Assembly: GCA_030533445.1 (NCBI GenBank)
Contig: CM060068.1
Span: 20,836,510-20,900,509, forward strand
Direction: 5' to 3'
Length of the DNA: 64,000 nucleotides
DNA from: Cyprinodon diabolis
Lineage: Eukaryota > Chordata > Actinopteri > Cyprinodontiformes > Cyprinodontidae
This document shows positions 43,301 through 52,205 of this stretch, piece after piece. The position numbers and the translations under genes were made by a program. The stretch's first letter is position 1. Each line of letters starts with the position of its first letter. The notes beneath the pieces were generated by a model. It had not been told where the DNA came from, ran no database searches, and saw nothing but the letters and a program-made list of their open reading frames with translations.

Positions 43301-44809
43301 GGATCTATAAAAACTCACCAAAAGACATTACACCAACTGCCTGTATGGCATTACCCTTTGCAAAGGCCCATGCGTTTTCTGTAGGCACACTAGAAAATGA
43401 TTTCTTTGTTGGTGTAATCAAGTGAAATGCAAATATGACATCTGTTTATAAAAATTATTGCTTATTTAAAATATTTCAGTTATCAGCAGGAGAGTCATAC
43501 ATGTGCAGTCCAAGGGTAGCTGCTCGGATCATGACGACGATGAGGATGGTAAGTGTTAGCACCGTTGAGATGAAGGACACCTGGTAACACACAGAATATC
43601 AGCAGGGAGATAATCATAGAAATACAATGTTAGGGATTTGTAGGGATATTTGTACCTTTCCAAGTCTTTCAATGTTTCGATAAAGTGATAGAGGAAAGGT
43701 GAACATAAAGGTAATAAGCAAGATCACAAAGTGGCGCTCTGCAAGGATGTGATCTGGACCAACTACAAACATATGATCAGAGAATTAATACATTTCTCTA
43801 AACGGTTTACATATTTTTTGGGAATTAATCAAAATTAATTCTGCAAATGTATTTTGCTCATCTGTGCCAGAGGACAGTAACCTACCTCCCGGGATTCTCT
43901 GAAATACTTTGGTCAGTGTGTCACCAGTTGTTATATTATAGCTGATCATTGCTGAAGGAGAAAAAAAGCTGTGTTTTAATGTCAGCATCATTTTTCTGTA
44001 ATGTTTCTACCCTGCAATGATGAGAACTGAAGACCAACAGAAAGATAAACAGGACACCGTTCGGCATCATTTCTCTTTCAGGTGCCTTTACAACGTACCT
44101 ATGAAAGGGTACAGAAACTGTAGAGCCGATAAAATCAAAAATCCAGGAAAACCAAATGTGCTTTGTACCAATGACTGATAACTGGTTGATCCTGAGAGGT
44201 TTCCTCCTTTAATAAGTAGAACAATTGAGTAGTCTGTCATTAAATAAAAGCAAAAATAGATTAGCTTTGATCTCCAATTTATAATTTCACTGTCATTGTT
44301 CACATTTTTGAACAGATTATCCATCTCCAAGTATCTCACCTGCGATGAATCCAACTAAAATCAAAAGTATCAGACCTAAAGGAAGCCCAGCTTGGTTCAA
44401 TGCATATGGTAAACCTGGTAAGAAAATACAATGTGCAGTTAAAAAGGGAATAACAATCATATTTATAACGATCAATGCTATTATATAAACTATTACATTC
44501 CTCAAGCTTTGTGAACAAAATAAGGCTTGTCACTGTAAGTTTCCGACTACCTTATTAAAAATACAGTTACCCCTCGGAATTGTTTATACTGTATCTTTTG
44601 TGTTACAACGAGGGCTGAAACAGTTAATCGGATTAATCGTGATTAATCAATTATTGAAATAATTGCCAACTAATTTAGTAATCAATTAATCGTTAATTGG
44701 AGTACAGAGACTCTACTACATGCCTTTAACTTACAGAGCGAGCCATTTAGAGCAGTAATTATCTAAACATTGTAAAAAAAAAAAAAAAAAGAAAAAAAAA
44801 AAAAATAAT

Positions 44810-44901
<92 letters not shown>

Positions 44902-47135
44902 ATTTCGACTTTAAGATAAAAAAAAGTTTTTGCCCGTTAATCTGCTCTATCCAGAACCCCTCGAGTGGAAAGGTTTTTGTTTCCCTTGCTTTAATTTTAT
45001 AAAACAATCTTCAAGGAACCTTTGGCTATCCAATTATTAATCGATTATCGAAAAAAATAATCCACAGATGTCATGATCTGGCCTGTTTGCTCCTCCCTAA
45101 TTAGTAATTCCTTTCACCTGCCCTCTTCCTTCCCAGCCTCTCACCTGTTTCCTCTGGTTTATATTCAGTTCAGCCTGAGCATTCAGTGCCAGATCATTGC
45201 TTGTCTCTCTGTCAGTCTTTCTGTTCAGTTTTTATTTGGTTCATGTCCTGGATCCTGGCTGCCAGTGGAAAGAGGGTTTTAGTGTTTGTCTCACCTCCTG
45301 ATCGTCCACTGTTCCTCCCCTGCGGAGTCCTCTGGGTTTTTGGCTCATTATGGGGGGAGGTTCAGTTTTTGTCAAAGTAAGCCTGGCTCCAGGGAGGAGA
45401 CCAGTTTGAAGTCCAGCTTCAAGTTCCGGTTCCTACGTCCTGTCTCGGCTACCCTCTTCCACTGAGCCTGCCTGTCTGCACCTGATCCTGTCTACTCCTG
45501 TGCTTGACCACCTGGTCATGCTCCTGGTCCCAGTCTGACTTTGAACCCTCCTGGAAGCCTGTGGATGCCTGGAAGTCTGGATCCTGCCACCTGTCTCTGT
45601 TCCTGCCTGATCTGGACCCTGCCTGTTCCTGTCTGTTCTGGATCCCTCACCAGCATCAGCTTCCAGCATCACCCCTGGGACTGCAGCACTGGGGACAATC
45701 GTGGTCTGGACTGTTAAACCAGAGTGTCTGAGATTGGGCGGTGCCCCGCCCCCCTGCCTGCAGTGTCCGTTTCTGTTTTGTTTTTATTTTAATAAACCTT
45801 TTGAACTTTCCTACTGACTGTCTCTCCTGAATACTGGGTCCATCTGTCCGCGATTCTTGACAACAGATTAATCAATTTGTAGAATAATCTGTAGTTGCAG
45901 CTCTAAATACAACCACAAACATTGACATGACTTTAGAAAAATAAGGTAAAAGTACTTTAGTTGTTCGTTTAAAGCCACAATAATATATGGAAGAAATGTA
46001 TTATCGCTAATTAAATTAAATCCTTGGTAAACAAACATTCAACAAGCCATGCTTTTGGTAAGACATTTGTGAATATAGTCCAACCTAGATACATATTTAG
46101 TATTTGTTTTATGTATTTACAGTCAGGCTAACGTCCTCCTTCTAGCAGGATAACTGATGGAAGGTGTCAAGAAATTATTTTATGTTAATTCCAGGAATAC
46201 AATACAGTAAATCCTATTTAATAACCTTTAGCTACCTTTTACATAAAGTTTAAATTTCCCATCCAAACTGACTTAGCTTTATTTTTTTTAAACTAACTAT
46301 TTTTACATAGATAGGCTAAATACAAACATGAAATACACTTTACCCATTTTTATGTAAAAAAAAAAAAAATGTGTACCATGAATCATGAATTTTTCTTATG
46401 ATTCACATGCACACTCCACCTTGTACCAGTGCACACTAAGAGTTTGACCCTTTGCATGTTTTACTATATTTTCACTATTTAGAAAAAAAAAGGTTTTTCT
46501 AAAGCTAAGAAGCTAACAAAGCAGTACTCTCTTTGCATGCTCTACAAGTTCAAGAAACATTTGTTCAATTTTAGAGTTTATCTGGGGGCTTATATTTCTA
46601 CCAAATATTAGAAGGTTTTGCTATTCAGAATTGGTTCCCTGGATAAGTTGTGAAATAACTGTTTAATAATAAATTGAAAAAAAATCATATTTTTTTTTTT
46701 TTTCAGGACCAAAAGAGCAAATAAAAATAGAGGGGGGGGGGGGGGGGGGGGGGGGGGAACACGCGCAAGTCATATGATGTTGCTGCAGGGCTTGGATTAA
46801 AGCATCTCTTTATTGTGGAAAAATTAGCAGGTTTTTAGTTTTGTTTAACTGAGACATCACAGCTTTAGGGAGATAAACGTTTTATTATTACTAAAACACT
46901 CGACTTAAATGGGTAGCATATTCACCTATTATTCCAGATCCTATTATGGAGTTGATGAAATTAAAAGAAGCAGCGATCAATGAACCTCTCGAGTTGGAAT
47001 TACGCTTTTGAATCAGTGCTGTTCCTTCTTTGTTTTGCTGGAAAGAAAAAAATAATAAATTTGAAACTAGCAGAAATTCAGCAAGGCTTCAAAGTCAAAG
47101 TTTAAACGCGTCAATTTTCCTACCTGTTGCGCCAT
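40079..47135 (-). CDS. slc38a11: slc38a11, putative sodium-coupled neutral amino-acid transporter 11 (SNAT11)
   Basis: Complete gene. Coding exons 47124-47135, 46926-47037, 44340-44414, 44099-44233, 43886-43951, 43656-43762, 43501-43580, 43319-43389, 40957-41118, 40741-40853, 40427-40558 and 40079-40318 total 1,305 nt, i.e. 434 codons plus TGA, with every junction GT-AG and in phase. The protein is a SLC38/AAAP-fold multi-pass membrane transporter (family expectation about 11 helices). Seen: the broken TM1 signature FNFINSIIGSGIIGLPYA (residues ~28-45), IVLLIKGGNLSG, AMISYNITTGDTLTKVFQRI, FPLSLYRNIERLGK, AFICHHNSFLIYNSL, GDIFENYCRNDNLATFGRF, CFVTRE, ATPLIFIIPSACYLK. All align with human SLC38A11 (human canonical form about 406 residues). 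The start is the only ATG that splices into the Gln-Gln-Asn-Lys exon; upstream sequence is UTR. The substrate is not deducible from sequence. Position beside cobll1 agrees with human 2q24. Confidence 0.96.
40427..40558 (-). CDS. slc38a11: slc38a11 exon 11
   Basis: Residues 312-355, phase 0 both ends. It encodes VISNVICSHLLSKAEHVAIT followed by a hydrophobic helix and ends CLGMVLELN (human DCLGIVLELN). Donor GTGAGT, acceptor CCCCAG. Confidence 0.94.
40741..40853 (-). CDS. slc38a11: slc38a11 exon 10
   Basis: Residues 275-311 with the split Gly274. It encodes DIFENYCRNDNLATFGRFCF and ECFVTRE, almost identical to human DLFENYCRNDDLVTFGRFCY and ECFVTRE. Donor GTAAGT. Confidence 0.97.
40957..41118 (-). 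CDS. slc38a11: slc38a11 exon 9
   Basis: Residues 221-273. It encodes FICHHNSFLIYNSLDQPTLS, SWSRVTHISVG and FAVAGYTTFTGYTQ. It contains the SLC38-family CHH segment. The first two bases complete the Ala codon of MSFAF. Donor GTATCA. Confidence 0.97.
42065..42624 (+). mobile_element. TIR element carrying a RecQ-like helicase first exon
   Basis: Flanked by TA. The left end GCCTCGTGAGACCATCCTGA and the right end (other strand) ACCTGACTCCGCCAGATGGA resemble fish MITE termini. From ATG 42,243 the plus frame reads MAATADKTNVSVANK, then SLKEEQNTALEASLRRKDVF and ALLPTGFGKSLIYQLACAW: RecQ-type motif 0 and Walker A (LPTGxGKSL-Y-L). It ends at a GTAAGTACG donor near 42,463; beyond is non-homologous. A perfect 10-bp stem (42,583-42,592 / 42,604-42,613) sits near the right end. 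Only the first exon is present, so it is non-functional as a helicase. Confidence 0.65.
42860..43025 (-). repeat. Minus-strand copy of the GGGGTACACC dispersed repeat
   Basis: Degenerate inverted copy: TTGTCTCTCTTTATTGCCCT, TAGTGAGAGTGTATTTG and TGTCCTGTGTTGTACTGGCT match the other strand of the family seen at 20,925 and 32,045. Confidence 0.5.
43319..43389 (-). CDS. slc38a11: slc38a11 exon 8
   Basis: 71 nt, residues 197-219: VPTENAWAFAKGNAIQAVGV then MSF. It matches human AWVFAKPNAIQAVGVMSF. Donor GTGAGT. The intron downstream (41,119-43,318) holds the RecQ-like relic and a dispersed repeat. Confidence 0.96.
43501..43580 (-). CDS. slc38a11: slc38a11 exon 7
   Basis: 80 nt, residues 170-195, VSFISTVLTLTILIVVMIRA then ATLGLH: a transmembrane helix. 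Human has VSLISTGLTTLILGIVMARA. It ends with two bases of an Ile codon completed by exon 8. Confidence 0.95.
43656..43762 (-). CDS. slc38a11: slc38a11 exon 6
   Basis: 107 nt, residues 135-169, including ERHFVILLITFMFTFPLSLY and RNIERLGK, a transmembrane helix followed by the conserved LYRNI-LGK loop. Donor GTACAA. Confidence 0.95.
43886..43951 (-). CDS. slc38a11: slc38a11 exon 5
   Basis: 66 nt, residues 113-133: MISYNITTGDTLTKVFQRIP then G. Human has MISYNIITGDTLSKVFQRIPG. Donor GTAGGT. Confidence 0.96.
44099..44233 (-). CDS. slc38a11: slc38a11 exon 4
   Basis: 135 nt, residues 68-111: YSIVLLIKGGNLSGSTSYQS, LVQSTFGFPGF and QFLYPFI. Human has FSLVLLIKGGALSGTDTYQS and FGFPGYLLLSVLQFLYPFI. Donor GTACGT. 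Confidence 0.96.
44340..44414 (-). CDS. slc38a11: slc38a11 exon 3
   Basis: 75 nt, residues 43-66: LPYALNQAGLPLGLILLILV then GFIA, the end of TM1 and TM2. It completes the Gly-Leu-Pro-Tyr signature begun in exon 2. The upstream intron (44,415-46,925) carries nested transposons. Confidence 0.95.
44813..44898. repeat. (TA)n microsatellite with A-rich leader
   Basis: More than 40 TA units, preceded by A-runs and TAA repeats from 44,773. The 82-codon minus ORF with long Tyr-Ile repetition is an artefact of this tract. Confidence 0.95.
45069..45862 (+). mobile_element. Solo LTR with perfect 5-bp target duplication
   Basis: 794 bp starting TGTCATGATC and ending GATTCTTGACA, with ACAGA at 45,064-45,068 and 45,863-45,867. 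TTTATATTCAG in the 5' third and AATAAA (~45,790) near the 3' end are in promoter and polyadenylation positions. Sits inside the hAT-like element at 44,610, hence younger than it. ORFs on both strands inside it are spurious. Confidence 0.9.
46732..46757. repeat. Poly-G run (26 G)
   Basis: Uninterrupted G homopolymer within the second slc38a11 intron, able to form a G-quadruplex; C-run on the transcribed-sense strand. Confidence 0.95.
46926..47037 (-). CDS. slc38a11: slc38a11 exon 2
   Basis: 112 nt, residues 5-41: hydrophilic cytosolic N-terminus followed by SLIAASFNFINSIIGSGII, the TM1 signature. The acceptor is TTTCCAG and the donor GTGAAT. Confidence 0.94.
47124..47135 (-). CDS. slc38a11: slc38a11 exon 1, 12 coding bases
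   Basis: Encodes only MAQQ before donor GTAGGA, phase 0 into exon 2. Upstream on the minus strand no in-frame ATG joins this frame. The 5' UTR probably extends to about 47,190-47,220. The first transmembrane signature comes within 40 residues, as expected for this family. Confidence 0.8.
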
Positions 47136-47253
47136 TCTGGGAACCTCTTGGATCGTCTGTGCCTTAACTGTCCTTTGGTGGAACTCTTACATTGTTAACG
47201 TTCAAGAAATGTATGGATATCAAACCCCTTTTCTAAACCAAGCGGTAGGAACA

Positions 47254-47267
47254 ACACCCCCTGCTGG
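47254..47267 (-). promoter_or_regulatory. CTCF-like motif upstream of slc38a11
   Basis: Minus strand reads CCAGCAGGGGGTGT, close to the CTCF core CCASYAGRKGGCR. It lies 120 bp upstream of the slc38a11 start codon. Motif match only. Confidence 0.35.
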
Positions 47268-47466
47268 CTTCAGGAATTGGCGTGGAGGGGGGGGGAGAGT
47301 TTCTGGTTCGATATCATGTTATAGGCTATTTTCAAGTAATTTTCTGAAGTAAATTCAGGGTTTAATCCCAAAGGATAAATTTAAATAAGGAAACTGGGGG
47401 CAAAGGGTTTATTAAAGGATTATTCTGTAGAGCTTGTCATTATAATGTCCCCTTTGTTCAAGAAGG

Positions 47467-47569
<103 letters not shown>

Positions 47570-47689
47570 AATACCCTATTTTTTAAATTTTTTTTATTCA
47601 TAACTGTAATTTCAAATAATCAACCAAAAAGGTTGGATCTTCGTCTGTAAAATGCAATTATCAGATCTACTCTTTATAACCTCATTTTT

Positions 47690-48660
47690 TTCTGTCAAAA
47701 AATGAAATAACAGGTGTTACGTTGATTCACGTTTCCCCATGAGATAGTAAATGTGCGTTTGAGATGTACAGCGCCTCGCCTGGAATGTGGATGAGAGTGT
47801 CCAGCTGTGTTGATGGGAGGGGTTAAAGCAGAGAAACCTCTACAACCTGCAGGACAGCGGCCTTGGAGGACCGACTTTGGGGATGCCTGATTTAACCCAT
47901 CCCTTTGGGAAGCAATGGACTGCCATTGTGCAGCACCAGGGAAGCAGTGTGGGGTTAAGGGTCTTTGCTCAGGGACCCAGAGTGGCAATCTCTGGGAGTG
48001 AGGCTCCCTCAGAACCTCAGGATTCCAAGCACAATGCCCTAACCATTAGGATGCCACTGCCCCATGTCCTCTGCTTCCTGCCATGTCTCTGCCCGTCTGT
48101 GCACCATACCTCAAACTGTTACCCGACTCCATTCTGGAATGTCCTTCAGCACCTCACTGCATCTCTAACCTCCTGGTTCTGACAACCGAGCAGGTCACTG
48201 ACAGCGGCTTCAGCTTCACCCTCTGGATATCTTGATTTGCCTACCTTTGTCTGCTTGGTTTTGCTCTCTTACCTGTCCTCCAACCACTGATACATAAGCG
48301 TCTGGGACTCTCTGTGTGGCAACTGCTGCATCGCGTTTGCTGGAACTAACCTCACCCTCTGAATTATGTGACTAGGTTTGTGACTCGCACGTTCGTTATC
48401 ATTCACTTCAAGAAAGACATGGTCACTTGCCTGTTGTCTCCTCCTGCAGCGGTTCCTGCCTTGGACGCCGACCCTGCTCACTTCGGTTCTGTTTCCAATA
48501 AACATTTTGAGAAATCTGTTTGTCCGCCTGAAATACTGGATCCTATTGTTCTGTGTCTGACATTGCCAGAGAAGCTCCCTGCGTGCTCAGCAGCCCTAAA
48601 CCTCTGATCCTAGATTCGCCCCGGTCTGTTACTGTACCATAAATCCAAAGGACTTTGATT
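47690..48660 (+). repeat. Composite of retroelement fragments
   Basis: CTGCAGGACAGCGGCCTTGG is a dispersed fish transposon block. GTTAAGGGTCTTTGCTCAGG to TAACCATTAGGATGCCACTG resembles a tRNA-derived SINE tail. From ~48,060 the sequence resembles a degenerate LTR, with CCAATAAAC at ~48,497 followed by CTGAAATACTGGATCC, as in the LTR at 45,069. No matching termini or target duplications were found, so the pieces are not delimited. Confidence 0.45.
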
Positions 48661-51495
48661 GAAAACACTAAATGAAGTGTTATATTTTTGCTACACAACA
48701 TATTTATTTAAGGCAGCAAAATTGTGTAGGAAAGTCATGATTGCATTTGTTTTCTAGCCCTTATTTGACTTTAAAAGAAAAGTTTAAGAAGAAATTTACA
48801 GATTTATTGATCTAGAAAGTTACACTTGTAGTTCTTTATACCATTGACTTACAAAATCGGGCAGTTTCTATCCATTTATTAGACACTCTATTAGGAAAAC
48901 ATATCTAAGATTTGCGTGGATGTACATTTACTATCAGCACTGCCTTATAAGGTTTATGATTAGTAGTAACAACAGACTTTGCTGGATAAATATGTATTTT
49001 TGATATAATACAGAAGAAATGCTGTAAACTGTTTAGTTTTAATTATTATAAACAAAATATCACCATGTTGTTTATGCTGCATTGCATTCTGGGTAAGTGT
49101 ATGCTTGAAGTTAAACTATAGCAAGTATACTACAGACCATCTACCTTAAAGTATACTAATTTAATACTTCAATCTAAATTGAGACATTCTTAACTTTACA
49201 AACATATAATTCAAGTATACAGCCAGTATACTCATATTTATACTATTAGTGCAAAATAAATATGCTTGTGGTTTACATTTTAGTTTATTGAAGTTTACTT
49301 AAACTGTGCTACTCCTAAAAGTACAAGACAAATCCCGGGACACTTTGCAAGGACAGCACTTTTAAAGCATTCTGGATTATATCTGATTGTCTAGTGACCA
49401 GTAGTCTAAACTACTTTTTAAGATGCATTGTGATAACTATTTATGTTTGAAGAATGGATTCACAGTTAATTCAATTTGCCTTGGGATTATTAGAGTATTT
49501 TCGAATTGAATTGAATGAAGTTACAGTTTAAATCATGGGCATAGGTTTGCATAAGGACTATAGCGGCACGTCCCTACTAATAATTAAATGTGAATAACAT
49601 GTATATAATTTACAATACAGCATTATTGCAGCAGTCGCTTCTTTTCTTCTTGCAGCTTTGCTGCCTGGTAGCTGCTGCTGCTGCTCCTTCTGTGTGCCTG
49701 CCTGGTCTTTCCTGTCCCTTTAAGTCAGTAACTGTGCTGTGCTGTTTAACTCCACTCTCCGCCTTCTCTCTTCCATCTCAAAATAATATTTAATTCTGAA
49801 GTATAATACATTTTATCAACAAAAAACTTTTTTATCTATTATAAAACTAAATATTCTGAGTCCGACAGGAGTTCTGAAAACTGCTGGAAAAATAGACAAG
49901 CAAAGACTGTAAGCTATCAAAAAATCTGATTCTTAGCCACATCTGACTGAAAAAGAAAATCTGAGAGTTTCCATTTAATCAATACTTCATTGTTACTGTT
50001 TTCATTTTTTTACGACCCTTTGAGGCAGTTCAGGTATAAATAGAAGATGTTATTTGTTAGACTATAACAAGATGGCACCTTAACATCTGCTATGTGTGTT
50101 GTGATACAACATTGCTAAAAAGAACATTGATAAACAGCATAGTGTGTGTAGTACTTACAAAATTTGTATAAATGTTGCAAGAAATGGGCCTTGTTGAGCG
50201 TTCACATTTTTGCATAGGAACAATGACATAAGACCAATGAAACTAAGTGTTCCTATCCACATAATGTTATTACACAAAATGTCCAGAGCATGGAGCCAGA
50301 AGTCTTCATAAAATTAAGACTTCCTCTGTTCTGTTTTTTTGGTCTCACTACAATCTCTTCATTTCTCAGTATCTAGCATTTGTTTATTTTTCTATAATAT
50401 AAAAGTATTAATAAGATTATCAACGGACGTGAAACAGAGGATATAGAGAAGCATCAATTATTCGCTTTATGCCGATCAGTAAATAGGAAAGTATCACTGG
50501 TATGCAATATGAGACATACATAAAAAGGCATACAAAATATATTTTCTAACAGAACAAAAATTTTAACCTTCTTATAATTTGACTAATTTAAAGAACAGCA
50601 TTTTCGCATTAACAAATCCATATTCCTTTGTACATGTTTTAGGGTTTTTTTTTTTGTATGTGAATCAATTTTCTTAAGGTGTTTTGTCCCTAAGAAAATA
50701 CTGACTGTTTTAATGAATGTTTCAGTCCATTTTCTATTTTAAGGCATACTGTGCTACATAAAACACTTTTTTATTTCTAATAAAAGCAAAAGAAGTCGCT
50801 CTCTATATTGCAAGGAACAGGGTAACCCAATGACCAGAGTACCTGACTTTAACCCTTTATAGGGCACTCAGTGAAATACTTTGAAAATTTAAATTTCAAG
50901 GCAATAGTGTTATTGGAATCCAGGACAAGACCTTATTACCATTGTAACATTTAAAATATATAGATAACGTTAATGTCAATGTAATAACAAGAAACACCAC
51001 CTTGCCCGAATATATTAAGAAAAATAACAAAAGTGCTTCTATAAGAATTTCATGAAAAATACTCTCAGAAAGAAAGAAACATTTTTTGGTGCAACATAAC
51101 CTTAGAGGCATTAATGCTGATACTGGCACTTACACTTTTTTAGTCTATAAACCTAAATATAATTAACTTTTTTACTTTCTTTTATTAACTTTTCAATTAG
51201 CTTTTTACCTTAATTTACAGTAGGTAATATCATTCAAGGGCTCATCCAATTGGTCAAATGCCAAAATAAGATGTACAGCCATGTAGCAGTATCTTTGCTG
51301 AATGGCTGGATGTAGATCTTGTGCTTCTAGATCTTACTGAGGGACAGGGGGTAATCCTTTTGTAAGGGGTATGCAAGTGATCAAAAACGTTAACTTGCCT
51401 TATAAAGGGTTCAATTTTAAACTTGCGTAATACTAAAATCAAGCACAATCCTTTCATCACAAGTTGTGCGCTGTTCTGTTAAGTGTAGCCTTTAT
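48661..51495. other. Intergenic, nothing firm
   Basis: AT-rich. The region 49,080-49,320 has many AAGTATACT/AGTATACT repeats, as in the ends of a fish MITE, but no bounded element was found. Confidence 0.4.
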
Positions 51496-51509
51496 CCACC
51501 AGGGGGCAG
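51496..51509 (+). promoter_or_regulatory. CTCF-like motif upstream of scn first exon
   Basis: CCACCAGGGGGCAG matches the CTCF core very closely. About 300 bp upstream of the candidate scn1 non-coding exon. Motif match only. Confidence 0.45.
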
Positions 51510-51789
51510 TACAGGTACAGTTTAAATTGGTCCTCAAACTCTCCTCAACTGTCAAAAAAAACAACAACTATATCTTCCAGGCTGAGAATGACACCATATG
51601 CCTTTTAAAATGAGATGAACTATGAGACTTGTTCTACAGCTTCATTTGCTTTTTTATCTCTGTAGAATAAGCAGTATCCAAAATGAGGATGCTTTAATAG
51701 ACTAACTCCTGTGCCATCAAGCGCTCTCCCTAGGAACCCTACTAACAAGGAGTTTTCTTGATTAGTCCAATTTCCAGCAGTGATCTCAG

Positions 51790-52072
51790 CTGTTAGTTTT
51801 CAGATGCCAACGAACTGACATCCTGTTTCCTGACAGCGCCAGCTACTTTAGGAGACGCTCTAAAACCTCTGCGCTCACTTGTTACCCAAGAACAGGAAAC
51901 GCAGGGACAGAAGCGCTCCAAACGCAGGGAGAGGCGGTCACCACACTGGTCTCGCTGGGTTTTTCCTGATGGACTGTTTGGAATGACACCTTAAAAGGAT
52001 TTTAATGTTTCTTCTATAAAGAAGTTTCCTATTTCTGACATCAGTTCACCCGTGGAGGATGGAAAAGTGACG
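51790..52072 (+). promoter_or_regulatory. Candidate non-coding first exon of the scn1-type gene
   Basis: A locally GC-richer block ends at a strong donor, GTGACG/GTGAGTGC (52,072). It is free of long ORFs but has at least four ATGs (51,804; 51,969; 52,004; 52,058), each closed within six codons, as in a restrained 5' leader. It lies 11 kb upstream of the first coding exon on the same strand; vertebrate Nav1 genes use distant untranslated first exons. A REST half-site-like GACAGCGCC is at 51,832-51,840. The left edge is approximate and the link to scn is inferred. Confidence 0.4.
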
Positions 52073-52146
52073 GTGAGTGCAAATCTGAAGTTATGGATGT
52101 GCAAAAGTTGACTACCAATTAATATCACCTTGGAGAAGTTACTGAC

Positions 52147-52204
<58 letters not shown>

Positions 52205-52205
52205 T
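52147..52205. repeat. (ATCT)n tetranucleotide microsatellite
   Basis: About 14 perfect ATCT units, just downstream of the candidate scn1 first exon. Confidence 0.95.

Larger units (their letters stand above)
44610..45905. mobile_element. hAT-like element with nested solo LTR
   Basis: Ends are inverted (AGGGCTGAAAC / AGAGCTGCAAC) with many TTAATCGATTAATC-type repeats, a familiar fish non-autonomous hAT pattern. Flanking 8-mers GTTACAAC and AATACAAC agree at six of eight positions. The body is interrupted by a TA microsatellite and the solo LTR at 45,069-45,862. Confidence 0.65.

Noticed and set aside
44759..45007. 82-codon minus ORF with long Tyr-Ile repeat
   Set aside because: Pure artefact of the (TA)n tract and flanking A-runs.
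45433..45731. ORFs on both strands within 45,069-45,862
   Set aside because: CCTG-rich LTR sequence is open in several frames by composition; LTRs are non-coding.
47921..47941. Possible REST site GCAGCACCAGGG
   Set aside because: Matches only the left part of RE1 and lies in a SINE-like repeat; right half differs at most positions.
47877..48182. 101-codon plus ORF
   Set aside because: Lies in SINE/LTR-like repeat sequence, no protein family recognised.
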